From Tenrec ecaudatus (Eukaryota; Chordata; Mammalia; Afrosoricida; Tenrecidae), in contig NC_134538.1 in assembly GCF_050624435.1 (NCBI RefSeq), positions 126,028,937-126,092,936 of the forward strand: 64,000 nt of DNA. Reading direction: 5' to 3'. Shown here one piece after another: positions 47,285 through 59,477 of the stretch. Positions within the stretch are counted from its first letter, which is position 1. Every line of letters starts with the position of its first letter. Under the pieces are notes generated by a model. That model made no database searches. It was not told the origin of the DNA and saw nothing but the letters and a program-made list of their open reading frames with translations. Position numbers and translations under genes: made by a program.

Positions 47285-48177
47285 CAGTTTGTAGCACTGT
47301 GGTTGCTTACATGCTTTTGTGATGCAAGAAGCTATGTCACCAGTATTTCAAATACCAACAGGGTCACCCAAGGTGAGCTGCCTTCAGCAGGATTTCCAGA
47401 CTAAGAACAGACAATGAAGAAGGAATAGGCTGTCCACATCCGAGGGATTTGCCACTGAACATCTTATAAGTAGCAGCAGAACACAGTCCGATATAATCCT
47501 GAAAGAGAAGGCCCTCAGGTTGGGCGATGCTACAACTGAGAAACAGCTGCCTTCTCAAAATAGAATCAACTATAATAATGTGAATTGAATAAAGTTCTCA
47601 GGACCTTTATTTACTGATAGGGCATGACTCAAGTGAGCAGAAACAGTTGCAAACATCGATTAATAATCAGATCATGGAATGTACAAAATATTAACCTGGG
47701 AAAATTTGATGCTGTCAACAATTAAATAGAACGTATCAAGATTGATATCCTAGGTGCCAGTGAGATGAAATGAACTTTAGAATCAGGCAATAACATGATT
47801 AACTATTCAGGGCACGACAAATTTAAGAGCAATGGCATCACTTTCATCTTCATAAAGAAAATATCAAGATTTATCTGTGAGGACAATGATGTCTGCAATA
47901 AGAGAATATCCATATTATAAGGAAATTCAGTTAATACATTTGTTATTCCAAGTTATATACCAAATATTAAAGCTAATGATAAAGAAATTATAGAATTCTA
48001 CCAAAGTCTTCAGTCTTGAATTAATCAAACATATAATCAGGATGCATTGATAATTATTAGTTATTGGAAGACAAAAGTTGGAAACAAAAATGAGGTCATT
48101 GTAGTTGGACAATATAACCTTTGGAATTGAAATGAAACTGGAAATATAATTTTGATATAATTTTTCAAGACCAATGA
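47285..48177 (+). mobile_element. RTE LINE (outer copy), leader and endonuclease part
   Basis: Starts with the head module 'tagcactgtggttgcttac' and a leader to about 47630. Endonuclease coding follows: 'atcatggaatgtacaaaat', 'gatatcctaggtgccagtgagatgaaatg', 'gatgcattgataattattagttattgg'. Many stops are present. It breaks at 48177 inside 'agaccaatga' and resumes at 49175 with 'caatgacttcttctttgcaaat'. Confidence 0.8.
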
Positions 48178-49174
48178 TGTCTGGAGGAGAATAGGAATTC
48201 CAGAGCACTCCATTGTGCTCATGCAGATTTTGTATATGAATTAAGAGGTAATTGTGGGAACAGCACAAGTGAATTCTGTGGGGTTTAACATCAGGGAAAG
48301 CTGTGCAACAGGGTTGTATCCTCTCACCATACTTCTATGCTGAGCGAATCATCACAGAAGCTGGCTTAATGAAGAAGACTGTGGAATCAGGATTGGAGAA
48401 AGGCTCATTAACAACCTATGGTCTGCAGATAACACAACCTTGCCTGCTGCAGTGAGGAGCTGAAACCCTTGCTGAGGAAGATAAGGAACTTCAGCCTTCA
48501 GTATGATTGCAACTCAATATCAAGAAGGCCCAAAGTGGCACCAACAGGTTACGTCATAATAAACAGAGAAATGATTGAAGTTGTCAAAGATTTTATGTTG
48601 CTTGGATAACCATTCAACATTCATGGAAGCAGCAGTCAACAGAGCAAAAGACATATTTCACTGGGCATATCTGCTGTACAAGGCCTCATTAAAGTGTTGA
48701 AAAGAAAGGATGTGCTTTGAGGACTAATATGTACCTGAACCAAGTCATGGACTTTTCAATTGCCTCATATGCATGTGAAAGTTGGACACTGAATAAAGAA
48801 AACCAAAGAATCGATTCCTTTGAATTGTGGTGCTGGAGAAGAATACTGGAAGTGCCATGGACTGCTAAAAGGACAAACCAAGCTGTCATGGAAATGGTAC
48901 AGCCAGAGTGTTCCTTAGAGACAAGGAGGGAAAGTATTTGTCTTACATACTTTGAACACGTTATCAGGAGAGGCCATTCCCTAGAAAAAGACACCATGTT
49001 TGGTAAAGGAGCAAAGAAGAAAGGGAAGTCCCACAAGGAGATGAATTGACACAGTGGCTGCAACAATGGGCTCAAGACTAGAAACAATTGGAGCAGGACC
49101 AAGCAGTGTTTCATTCTCTTGTACATAGGGTCACTATGGGTTGATACCAACTAGATGGCACTTACTAACAACAA
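48178..49174 (+). mobile_element. RTE LINE 3' half nested inside another RTE
   Basis: A 5'-truncated copy from the middle of the reverse transcriptase ('ggaattccagagcactccattgtgctcatg') to the RTE tail ('ttgataccaactagatggcacttactaacaacaacaa'). The frame 48717-49049 is open for 110 codons and has the RTE C-terminus: 'FELWCWRRILEVPWTAKRTN' and 'SLETRRESICLTYFEHVIRR'. The outer element is cut at the same residue on both sides, with caatga repeated at 48172-48177 and 49175-49180, so this is a later insertion into the outer RTE. Confidence 0.85.
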
Positions 49175-50431
49175 CAATGACTTCTTCTTTGCAAATACTT
49201 TCTTTCCCCCCAACAATATAAAAAGTGACTATGCGTGTGACATTTGCCATATGGAATATATAAGAACTAAACTGATTATACCCTTGGGAAGAGATGATGG
49301 AGTCCAAAGAAACCAGAATCTGACTGTGTAGCATATCATCAATTGCTCATATGCAAGTTCAGGCTGAAGCTGAAGAAGAGTAAAACAAGTCCATAAGAGC
49401 CAAAGTGTGACCTTGAGTATGTAAAACGTTCCTAAATTTAGAGACCGTCTTAAGAATAGATTTGATGCCTTGAACATTAATGACCGAAGATGTGACAAGT
49501 TGTAGGATGACATCAAGAATATCATAGAATAAGAAAGAAGATGGCCATTAAACAGACAAGAAAGAAAAGACTAAGGTGGAGGTCAGAAGAGACACTGAAA
49601 CTTGTTCTTGAACATAGATTACCTAAAGAGAATGGAATAAATGATGAGGTAAAATAACAACAGAAAATTTCAAAGGGCAACTAGAGAAGATAAAGTATTA
49701 TAATGAAATATGGGAAAAACCTTGAGGTAGAAAGCCCCAGAGGAAGAATACTGTGTATCTCAAGCTGAGTGTACTGGATGAAAACCTTGAATTGAAATAT
49801 TAAAAGATGGAGGACAAACTATTGAATGATGCAGGAAGCATCAAAAACATGGAAGGAATACCCCAAGTTACTGTACCCAGAAGAAGTCGGTAACATCCAA
49901 GCAGGTCAAGAGGTAGCATATAATCAAGAAGCGATGGCATGGAAGGAAAACGTCCGAGCTGCACTGAAGGCAGTAGTTTAAAACAAGGCTCCAGGACTTG
50001 AAAGAAAACTAACTGAAGTGTCTCAGTGAGCTGATGAAGCACTGGAAGCACTCATGTGTCTATACCAATACATTTGGGGAAAAGCTACTTGGCCAATAAC
50101 TGGAAGAGATCCATATTTGTAACCATTCCCAAAAAAGGAGACTCCACAGAATGTGGAAATTAACTTTAAAATGTCATTGATATCAAATGCATGTCACATT
50201 TTTTGAAGATCACTCAACAATGCTTGTAGCAGTACACTGACATGGACCTGCCAGAAATTCAAGTCAGATTCAGAAGATGCTGTGGAATGAGGGGTGTCAT
50301 TGCTGATGTCAGATGGATCTTGGCTATAAGAAGATAATACTAGGTAGATGTTTATTTGTGTTTTATTGACTATGCAAATACATTCAATTGTGTGGATTAT
50401 AAAAAACTATAGATAACATTGAAAAGTATGG
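49175..50431 (+). mobile_element. RTE LINE (outer copy), end of endonuclease to RT core
   Basis: Continues the outer element: 'catcaattgctcatatgcaagttcaggctgaagc', 'agaccgtcttaagaatagatttgatgcc', 'aatgatgcaggaagcatcaaaaac', 'gtgttttattgactatgcaaatacattcaattgtgtgg'. The last encodes the remnant of 'CFIDYAKAFD', RT motif. It stops at 50431 where the unclassified element begins. Confidence 0.8.
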
Positions 50432-51012
50432 TGTGTTAGTCGGGGTAGACTAGAGAAACAAAACCAGAGAAACTCATATGTGTATAAAAGAGAGCTTTAT
50501 ATAAAGGGTAATCGTACATTAAGGAAGCATCCCAACTTAGGCCAGTACAAGCCCATAAGTCTGATATTAGCCCATTTGTCCAATACCAATCTATAAAGTC
50601 CTCCTCAGACTCATGAAACATAGGCAATGACATCAAACGCAGGACAGTCACAGACCAGTGGGTAGAAAGTCTTTGGATCTAGTGGCATTGTAAGCATCTC
50701 AGTGCTGGCGGGGTCTCTACGTGGCTTCTCCAGCTTCAGAGATCTGGTTGCATCAGGGTCACTCCATCTGGCTTCTCCAGCTCAAGGCACTAGTATAGTT
50801 CCATGTGTATTGTCAGCTGCAATGTCTCCCAGGGAGTGAGAGAGAGGTTCTCCTGCCTTCAAGGAGGAAATACCGGATTTCCCAGAATTTGCAGAAGGCC
50901 ATGCCCACACAGTGGCCTCATTGGCCATGACCTGAATGACAGACTAAACCCCACCCCTCCACTCTTAATCCTCTTAAGTCCCAAATTGTCACTAGATTAT
51001 GTCACTACCACA
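50432..51012 (+). mobile_element. Unclassified 581-bp insertion with TGTG...CACA ends
   Basis: Its limits are set by the RTE it interrupts: RTE text stops at '...gaaaagtatgg' and resumes with 'gatgggaattctagaa'. Ends are 'tgtgttagtc' and '...cactaccaca', an 8-of-10 terminal inverted repeat. It has a TATAAAAG motif near 50485 and no ORF of note. TG..CA ends and the size would fit a solo LTR, while the longer inverted termini would fit a non-autonomous DNA transposon. I cannot decide between them. Confidence 0.7.
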
Positions 51013-51935
51013 GATGGGAATTCTAGAATATCTCAGTGTGCACATAAGGAACCTGTGTGTGGACCAAGAGGCAGTCTTTGACCAGAATGAGGGGATGCTG
51101 CATGGTTTGAAATCAGGAAACATGTATGTCAGGGTTAGAGCCTATCATCATATTTATTCCATCTACATATTGAGAAAACAATCTGGAAAGCTGCACTATG
51201 TGAAGAAGAACGCAGCGTCAGGATTGGTAGAAGGCTCAATACACACCCTTCAATATGCAGAGGACACACTTTGCTTGCTGGCCGTAGGAGGATTCAGACT
51301 ATTTGCTGATGAAGGTCAAGGACTGCAACCTGCAGTATGGGTTCCAACTCAATATAAAGAAAATAAAAATCTTCACAACAGGCAACAACATGATAGATGG
51401 AGAAAGGCTGAAGTTGTCATGGATTTCATCTCGCTTGTAAGCAGATGAAATGGAAGCAGCAGTCAAGAGATCAAGTGACACATTGCACGGGGCTAACCTG
51501 CTGCCTGGGACCACTAACAGGTTGAGGAACAAGGATGTCACTGAGGACTAAGATGTGCCTCACTGAAGTCAGGGCATTTTCACTCACCTCCTATACACAT
51601 GACAGGTGAACGAAAGAAGATTCTAAAAAAGAATCGAGGCATTTGAACTATGGTGCTGGAAAAGAATATTGAAAGGACCATGATCTGCCAGAAAAACAGA
51701 CACAGGAATGTCTTGGAAGAGGTACAGCCAGAATGCTCTTAGAGGCAAGGATGGTGAGACTTCATCTCACATACTTTGGACATGTTAGAGGTGAGACCAG
51801 CCCCTGAAGAAGGACATCATGCAGAGAAAAGGAGGAAGCTCCGCAGCACGATGGATTGACACGTGGTTCCTTCTGTTGTACATAGGGTTGACATGATTTG
51901 GAACCGACTCAAGGTACCTGGCAATAACAACATGG
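51013..51935 (+). mobile_element. RTE LINE (outer copy), RT C-terminal part and tail
   Basis: Resumes with 'gatgggaattctagaatatctcag', then 'gaagaagaacgcagcgtcaggattgg', 'ccttcaatatgcagaggacacactttgcttgctg' (the remnant of the RT 'YADDT' box as 'YAEDT'), 'ggtgctggaaaagaatattgaaagg', and the tail 'gaaccgactcaaggtacctggcaataacaaca'. The catalytic DD is altered to ED. Confidence 0.8.
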
Positions 51936-52554
51936 TATTTCTATTTCCAGCTTTGTAAGGAAGCCCGATGTTATTTTACAGTGTTTGTAGCATTTTATAA
52001 TACCACTGGCAGTATGATGCATCTACTTCAAAAATCAAATCAGTGACAGCTGTGAAAAATGTAAAAGCTCAAATAATTCTATAACTTTGTAGAAATGAGC
52101 CAAATGTTCCAGTTCTACCTCTTTTGTTACCCCCAATTTCTGCTGCTTAGGGAAAGTTGTACATACTTAATTCAGAAGAGAGAAAGATTACCATTTTATA
52201 TTTGTTTATTCCAATGTTTATATTCATATTTCTGAAGAACATGATTATAATGTTTCTTCACTGTTATTTATCTTAGATATTACCTACTGTACTTGTCCTT
52301 AAAAGATGAGCATTAGCTCTCTAATACCAGGCCTCACCTCCCACACATACTTACATTTCTTCCTCCTTCTTTCTAGTCCCATTACTATCTTAAATTATGA
52401 CTCCATTCATATTCACATTATTCATTTATATTATAATGACTTATTTCCAGTTGAACATGTGGAGCAATATAATTTTATTTCTTTATTAACTATTTTTTGT
52501 CCTTGAGATTGTTTAATGTTTCTTTTTTAGTTTTCATTCTACTTCTAAGCTGTA
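51936..52554. other. Unassigned AT-rich sequence
   Basis: Sits between two RTE elements that point away from each other's bodies (tail to tail). Nothing recognised. Confidence 0.45.
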
Positions 52555-53944
52555 TTAGCTGCTATTGAGTCAGTTTTGGTCCACAGTGACCTGATGCACG
52601 TAAGGAGGAACCACTACTCAGTCTTAGGCCACGCGTATCATTGTTATGTCTGGGTTCAGAGTCGCAGCCACTATATCAACCCACTTTGTCAAGGGTCTTC
52701 TTGGTCATTTTTATGCAGACTCTCTACAAGGCATAATGACCTTTTCCAGGGACTGGTCTCTTCTGATAACATGTCCAAAGTATGTGAGATAAAGTCACCC
52801 ATCTTTGCGTCTGAGGAGAGTTCTGGCTGTACTTCTTCCAGGACAATTTTGTCTGTTTTTCTGGCAGGCCCCAGTACTTTCAATCGTCTGCCAGCACCAT
52901 AATTCAAGTGCGTTGATTCTTTTTAGGTCCTACTTATTCATTTTCCAACTTCCCCATGTGAATGAGGAAATTGACAATACTGTGACTTGGATTAGGTATA
53001 CCTTAGTCCTCAAGTGATATTCTTTCTCTTCAACACTTCCAAGTGGCCTTCTGCAACAGATTTACCCAATTCATCATTTGATTTCTCTACTGTTGTTTCC
53101 ATGACAATGGATTGCGGATCCAAGCAAGATGTGCAGGTTCCTCATACGCCCACACATATTTACGTTTCTGTTTCCTTCTTCCCAGTCCCATTACTATCTT
53201 AAATTATGATTTATTTCCATTTTCTGAAATTCCCATTCTTATTGTTCACAGCATTATCCATAGTTATGGATCACAGCATGATTCACACAGCCAAATGCCA
53301 TTGCAGAGTCAACAAATACAAGTGAATATTTTTCTGGTAGTCTCTGCTTTCAGTAAAGAATCATCTGCTATCAGGGATGATATTCTTCATTCCACATCCT
53401 CTCCTGGTCTGACTTGAATTGTTGACAGCTCCCTGTCAATGTACTGTTGCAACCGTTGTTGAATTATCTTCAGAAAAAATTCTACTTGCATATGATATCA
53501 TTGATATTGTTCTATAATTTTCCACTATGTTGGGTTATCTTTCTTTGGATTGGTACACACAATGGATCTCTTCAATCAATTGGCCAGGTAGCTGTCCTTC
53601 AAACTTTTTAGCATAGAACAGTGAGTGCTTCCAGTGCTTCATTAGCGAGTTGAAACCTTTTCATTGTATTCTGTCCATTTTTGTTCTTTAATTTTGCTAA
53701 AGCCTCAAGGGAAGCTTAGACTTCATTCTTCAATAACATTGGTTCTAGATCATATGCTACCTTAGTATCAGTCACATCTGTTCTTGAGATGTTCTTTAAA
53801 TGTTGGTGGGATATACTCAATATTGTATTTTAGATCTCTTGGATTTGTTTCAAATTCCTTTAGTTTAAACCTGAAACTTGCATATGAGCAATTGTTCCAC
53901 AATTGATCCCTGGCCATGTTTAGGCTCAAGATAATGATTTCATT
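52555..53944 (-). mobile_element. RTE LINE, antisense, tail to linker (outer copy)
   Basis: Starts with the tail complement 'agctgctattgagtcagttttggtccacagtgacc' and proceeds through the C-terminus (52700-52900), RT thumb and core (53290-53480) to the linker (53750-53940, 'tttgcatatgagcaattg...' region). Stops and gaps are frequent. It is interrupted at about 53945 by a sense RTE fragment. Confidence 0.75.
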
Positions 53945-54356
53945 CAATGGACATTGAATAGGAAGATTGAAGAAGAATTTACGTATTTGAATTTTCGTGC
54001 TGGTTAAGAATGTTGAAATACCACGGATTGTTAAAAGGACAAATGGATCTGTCTTGGAAGAAACAGCCAAAGTGCTCCTTAGAGAGAAGGATGGTAAGAC
54101 TTTTTTCTGACACACTTTGGACATATTTTCAGGAGAGACCAGTCCCTGGAGAAGGGCATAATACTCAGTAAAATAAGAGAGTAGTGAAAAAACGGAAGGC
54201 CCTCAATGAGATGGGTTGACACAGTGTCTGCAACAATGGACTCCAGCACAGGAACTCTTGCGAGGATTGCCTAAGACTGGGCAGTGTTTGGTTCTGTGGT
54301 GCACAGGGTCACTATGGGTTGGAGCTGATTTGACACCTAACAACCACAATTGTCCC
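53945..54356 (+). mobile_element. RTE 3' fragment nested in opposite orientation
   Basis: About 410 bp from 'ggacattgaataggaagattgaag' through 'ggacaaatggatctgtcttggaagaa' and 'cctcaatgagatgggttgacacagtg' to the tail 'ggttggagctgatttgacacctaacaacca'. The antisense outer RTE continues on both sides, so this is a separate 5'-truncated insertion. Confidence 0.75.
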
Positions 54357-55250
54357 CTTCACCACCTCTTCTCACACATGTAGTCATCTTGATTTTTGAG
54401 TATTCTGACCAGCGAGGTCCACATGTATAGCCACTATTTATGTTGCTGAAGAAAAACTATTTACAATGAAGTAGTTGTTGGTCCTGCAAAACTCTGTCAC
54501 GTGATCCACAGTTTTATTTCTACCACCAAGGGCATACTTTCCAACCACTGATCCTTCTTTTCTGCTCCCAACTTTAATATTTCAATGATCAGTAATTATT
54601 CAATTGTCAGTAATTCAATTGCCCATAACTTCACATTTGATCATTTTCAGATTGAAGAACTGGGTAGAATTCTTCAATTTTTTCATCACTACTTTGAATG
54701 GTTCGTTTGTGTTTGGACAATAGTTTGTATTAACTATTCCTTCTTATAGGCATATAGATATTATCTTATCATAGACAGTATTGTACTTCACGATAAATTT
54801 TGAAATGTTATACTTCATGCTGAATGTGATATTATCCCTCCTGAATTTATTATCCTTGGTTCATAAGCCATATGATTATTCCATTCACAATGGTCACCAG
54901 CAGTCCATTTCAGCTTAACGAATGCTTAAGGATATTGGTCTTTATGTGTTCCCATTCATTTGTATGGGTTCTTATATTCCTAGATTTATGCTTTGTATAT
55001 CCCATGTTTCTATTATTAATGGATATTTGCAGCTGTGTGTTCTCATTTTGAGTTATTCTTCCAAAGCAAATGAAGGTCCCCAAAGCTTTTGCTCCATCCC
55101 CCTCAATAAGGTGGATGCTCCTTTGAAAGGGCAGCTTTTCCCCAGTTGTATTGAGAATGCCTTCCTACCTGAGCGGCTGATCTTCCAGTACCACATCAAA
55201 CGAGGTTACATTGATATTACAGTTTTCAGTGACTAATCCCTCACAGGTGG
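54357..55250 (-). mobile_element. RTE LINE, antisense, endonuclease and leader (outer copy)
   Basis: Resumes with the complement of the endonuclease end ('gtccacatgtatagccactatttatgttg'), continues with the endonuclease (54480-54900), and ends with a leader-like part (54960-55250) that includes 'gagaatgccttcctacctgagcggctgatcttcc'. Together with 52555-53944 it covers nearly a whole RTE. Confidence 0.7.
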
Positions 55251-55399
55251 ACAGTGTATTCCTTCTTCATAGTCTGTTCTTCGTCTATAAACTTCATTCT
55301 GTTTATCATGAGCGGATCTGCGGATGCATGATATGCAGGTAGTCTAGCTTCCTGCATTTCAGAAACACACAAGCAACCACGATGCAAAAAACTGACATA

Positions 55400-56235
55400 C
55401 AAGTTGGGTTTATTCATATACCTCTCTCTTTTGTAAATAATTCTATTACAAATCTTATGACAATCCATCATTCAATTGTATTAAGCACACATGTACGTAT
55501 GTTACCATCAACATTTTCTTTCTACTTGAGCCCTTGGTATCAGCTCCTCTATTTTCCCCTCCCTCCCCCACCCTTCCACCCTCCTGAATCCTTGATCAAT
55601 GATATATTGTTGTTGTTATTTCATGTCTTGCACTGTCTATTGCTTCCCTTCACCCACATTTCTGTTGTTAGTCCTCCCTGGGCGGGGGGCTACATATCCA
55701 ACCTTATGATGGGTTTCCCCTTTATCCCCCTTTCCCCTACCCCACCCCAAGACTCCCCCTACCCTCATGACATCGCTACTCCCACTATTGTTCCTGAGGA
55801 TTTTATCTGTCCTGAGTTCCATGTGTCCAGAGCTCTTACCAATGTGTGTACTCCAGTCTAGCTGGATTGTTAAGGTAGAACTGAGTCATGGTAGTGGGGA
55901 GGATAGGCATTCAGGAACTAGAGGAATGGTGTGTGTTTTGTTGGTGCTATACTGAACCCTGGTTGAATTGTCCCTTCCTACCCTTCTGTGGGGGGATGCC
56001 CAGTTGTCTACAGGTGGGCTTTGGGTCTGCACTCTAACCCCCCTCATTCAAATAGATATAATTGTTTGTTTGGGATCTTTTGATACCTGATCCCATCGAC
56101 ACCTCACGATCACATAGGCTGATGTGCTTTTTCCATGTGGGCTTATTTACTTCCCTGCTTGATGGCTGCTTGTCTAATTTCAAGCCTTTAAGACCCCAGA
56201 CGCTGGATCTTTTGAGAGTCTGAACACCTATCTCT
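55400..56235 (-). mobile_element. LINE-1 3' UTR, about 0.8 kb, antisense, older copy
   Basis: 'attctattacaaatcttatgacaatcc', 'cttgagcccttggtatcagctcc', 'ttcacccacatttctgttgt', 'tgttaaggtagaactgagtcatgg', 'tttgatacctgatccc', and 'aagcctttaagaccccagacgctgg' at the end. Divergence is higher than in the copies at 38107 and 61227. Confidence 0.75.
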
Positions 56236-56759
56236 TCTTCACATCCAGACTTTCCAATAGAACTATAAGCAGTCTCTCAAAATAATCAAACAAGTCTGGT
56301 AAATTGTGAGCTTCAGAAATTTTAGACTTCTCACTTGTTATCCTCCACATTTTGATACCAATATGAGTTATTGTTTCTCTTGGTCTGTGCCTCCACTTCA
56401 TTCTGTATTCCTTTATACTGTTACCCACAATTCCCTTTATCTCTCTTCTTTATTAGATACCCTTGGTTTTCTGGATCCTGTGCCATCAGCATTTTAGTAG
56501 AAGACCCCCTCCAGATGGATCTTGGGGGGAAAGTTCATGGGAGGTCAATTGTGTGTGTGCTTTTATGCTTGACTTTCAGTGGTTGTTTCCAGTTGACTAG
56601 GAAGGAAGAGAACTTAATGCAGAATGCAATTTAAAGTTTTTTTTATAGAAGTTAGCATCTCTGGATTCACATAGGCTGGATGAAGCTATGAAACTACTGT
56701 CTTGAGACAATCCTTAAATGTTAAATAAAAATATCCTCTGAAGTCTTCTTAAAATCAAG
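56236..56759. other. Unassigned sequence
   Basis: No feature was recognised. Confidence 0.45.
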
Positions 56760-56913
56760 CAATTGTTGTTAAGTGCTGTTGAGTCAGTTGTGACTCATAG
56801 CAACCCTCTGTACAACAGAATGACATACTGCCTAGTCCTGCGCCAGCCTCACAATTGTTTTGATGTCTGAGCCCAACTGTTGCATCCTCTGTCAAACTGT
56901 CTTGTTGAGGAGC

Positions 56914-56980
<67 letters not shown>

Positions 56981-57195
56981 TTTGCTGCTCCTCTATTTTA
57001 CCAAGCATGATGGCCCTTTCCAGGGACTGGCCTCTGCTGATAACATGTCCAAACTATGTGAAATCGGTCTCACTGTCCTTACTTCTAAGGAGCATTATGG
57101 CTGTACTTCTTTCAAGACACATTTGTCTGTTGTTTTGGCAGTGCTTGGTACTTTCAATATTCTCCACCAGCACCATAACTCAAATCCAGTTGTTC
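56760..57195 (-). mobile_element. RTE LINE 3' end, antisense, split by a (CT)n tract
   Basis: Tail complement 'ttaagtgctgttgagtcagttgtgactcatagc', 'ctgcgccagcctcacaattg', then the (CT)n tract, then 'accaagcatgatggccctttccagggactgg' and 'aggagcattatggctgtacttc', the region before the tail. The CT run replaces the short purine/pyrimidine stretch normally found here. Confidence 0.75.
56917..56972 (+). repeat. (CT)n microsatellite
   Basis: About 28 CT dinucleotides followed by a T run, inside the RTE 3' end. Confidence 0.95.
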
Positions 57196-57254
57196 AGCTC
57201 AACTAGTAAAGAGTGTCTGCCACTAAGGAACAGTGTGCTCTTTTAAGGTCTAAT

Positions 57255-57445
57255 TACATGGGATCAAGGAAATCGAGGGGACAGCGTGTATGTTAATGGG
57301 AAAAGGAATGATCAGAAAAGGAGGGTGAGAACAACTGCACAACTACAAGAATTTAATGATACTGAATTTTGCATGTAGAAATTGCTGAGATTGTGTACGC
57401 TCTTCTGTGGATATGCTCATCAACAACAACAACAACAACAAATTG
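57255..57445 (+). mobile_element. LINE-1 3' end, older afrotherian subfamily
   Basis: 'aatgggaaaaggaatgatcagaaaaggag', 'gtgagaacaactgcacaactac', 'tgatactgaattttgcatgtagaaattgctgag', followed by (CAA)7 at 57420-57442. This fits the 3' end I recall for elephant-type L1. Confidence 0.6.
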
Positions 57446-59477
57446 TATTGAAAGAAGAAAAAGAGACTACTGGCATTCTTTTTGTCACTATGCTTATATT
57501 TAGGAGACATACAGAAACCTCCCAGCTGTCATCAGGTTCAATGTCTACTAGACAAGAAGAATGAGGAAGCAGGGTTAAAAAAGGGATTATCTTGAGTCCC
57601 AGTCTGGTCCATTTTATAAACCACAACATTCCAGAAGCAAGGAAGAGTTGGACAGAGCATCAACGATAGAGCAGTAAATAACTGACCATAAGGGCAAATA
57701 GGTTGATAAAACATAGTTCTTGCCAAACTGTTCCTTCTCTTGCCTGTCCTCTTTTTTTTTGATGACAGAAGCCCTGACTACAGAAAACAAAGTTCTGCAT
57801 CAGTGCACTCAGGAACCAACATCTCTTCCCACAGCCTTCCCTCGCCCTTGAAAAACATAGGCAACCATCAAGGCACTAAGACATTTTATGACTCTATGCT
57901 TTCCTCAAAAACTTAGAGAACTAGTATATCCTTTCCCCCCCAATATCCTTATTTTTCATTTGTGAGATTCCATAGTGTTTCAACATGAACTCCTTATCAC
58001 TTATAGAAACTGACATTTGTGTAACCAACCTGGCTCTCTGGGAGGTAGTTGACTTTCCAGATTAGACTCAGTTATTCCGGCCAATCGACACACAAACAGC
58101 TCCCACTGCGGGGAGAAGTAGGCAGACCGGAATGCTGGGCGGGGCACCAACTTTATATGCAGATAAGTTCAAATTATGACTGTCACTTAGAAACTGGCTG
58201 ATTCTGAGTGTTGAATTCATATGTTCTTTCAAAAGAAACTAAATGCCATACCAGTTAATTGTTTCCTTTCTTTGCCATAGTTTTCAGAATATTTGGATCT
58301 AAATCTAGCACTCCACTGTATCAGATGATTCCTTTCAAGTAGCTAGCAGTCTATTCCCTTTGCTTCCTGCCATGAGCGCGACTGTGTTTGATTGCCAAGG
58401 TCTCGTTTTATACTACAGTTTCTATTTTGATCCAGATTAAATCAACTACGAATGTAAAATAACCTTTTAGTTTTTTAGGTTTCTATCAGCTTTCGTTAAT
58501 TGAAGCTGATCTTTTTCTAGGTAGTGCTTAATTTTGCTTTCCTACCTTTGACAATTTTTGTAGGTGAGTGGTATGATGTACTGACTTGATTTAATTTTCT
58601 TCTTTTGTAGAAAGGTAGATTGGTACTGCTCTTTGAAAGTCTGGGTTTAAAGTTATTTAGTTCTGAAAATCAACACTAAAGAGGAAGTTCACTCACCTGC
58701 GTCACTGCCATTTCCTGTCAGGGAAAAAAACATCATGTAAGTTCACACACTAAGGAATTTTACTCAGAACTGCCATCAAGGACCTTTTTATGTTACTTCT
58801 AAGTGCAGTTTAAATTCATTCACAAACATTAAGAAAAAATTATGTGTCTGTCTTGTACCGTTCTCTGAGAATACAGACATGATTCTGTTTTTGAAAGATC
58901 TCGAGTATACTTGGTAAAACAAATAAGAACATAATCAAGTGCAATGAAGTGTCATAAATGCCATAGCAATATGCTAAGAGAACGTGGAATTGGGAGCCAA
59001 CTATGTCTAATGGGAACTAATTCTTGAATGGTTTTAAATATGCTTGTGTTTCCTTGGTAACAGTTTTCCAAAGTAGTTGAGTCATGAACCATATTCTCTA
59101 TCCAGAAATTCATGAAGCTTGCCCCTGTTGCATATTCTCATCGACATTATCTACAGTCTTTGTTTTTAGCCATTGTAGTAATTATGGAATGGTATTTTGT
59201 TGAGTATTTAACTTGAATTTCCCTGTTGATTAGATGTTGGTGAAGGAAGGATGGAGAGAGGAAGAGATGGCACAAACAGGAAGACCAATATAGACAAAAA
59301 CACTCAGCAAAGAGAGCTCATGGTATGCATATAAATACAAAGAAGGACGAGTCATGAGATAAGAGAGAAGACAGGGAGGAGTAAGAAAGGCTTTGTACAA
59401 TGTGCAAAGAAGTCTGAGCTTCTTAGAAAATCACTGGAAAGCTAACCTTCAACAGAGTTTTCAGTAAAAGAGAACTA
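57446..59477. other. Unassigned sequence
   Basis: No gene is seen. The 58070-58150 stretch is locally GC-richer ('actgcggggagaagtagg', 'gctgggcggggcacc') and could hold a diverged SINE or a small regulatory patch. No named repeat was recognised elsewhere. Confidence 0.45.

Noticed and set aside
48717-49049. 110-codon ORF as a host gene
   Set aside because: The sequence is the C-terminus of an RTE LINE ('FELWCWRR' type motif) within a 5'-truncated copy.
58070-58200. GC-richer patch as a small promoter or RNA gene
   Set aside because: No tRNA boxes, snRNA motif or CpG island of meaningful size was found. It is too short to support a call.
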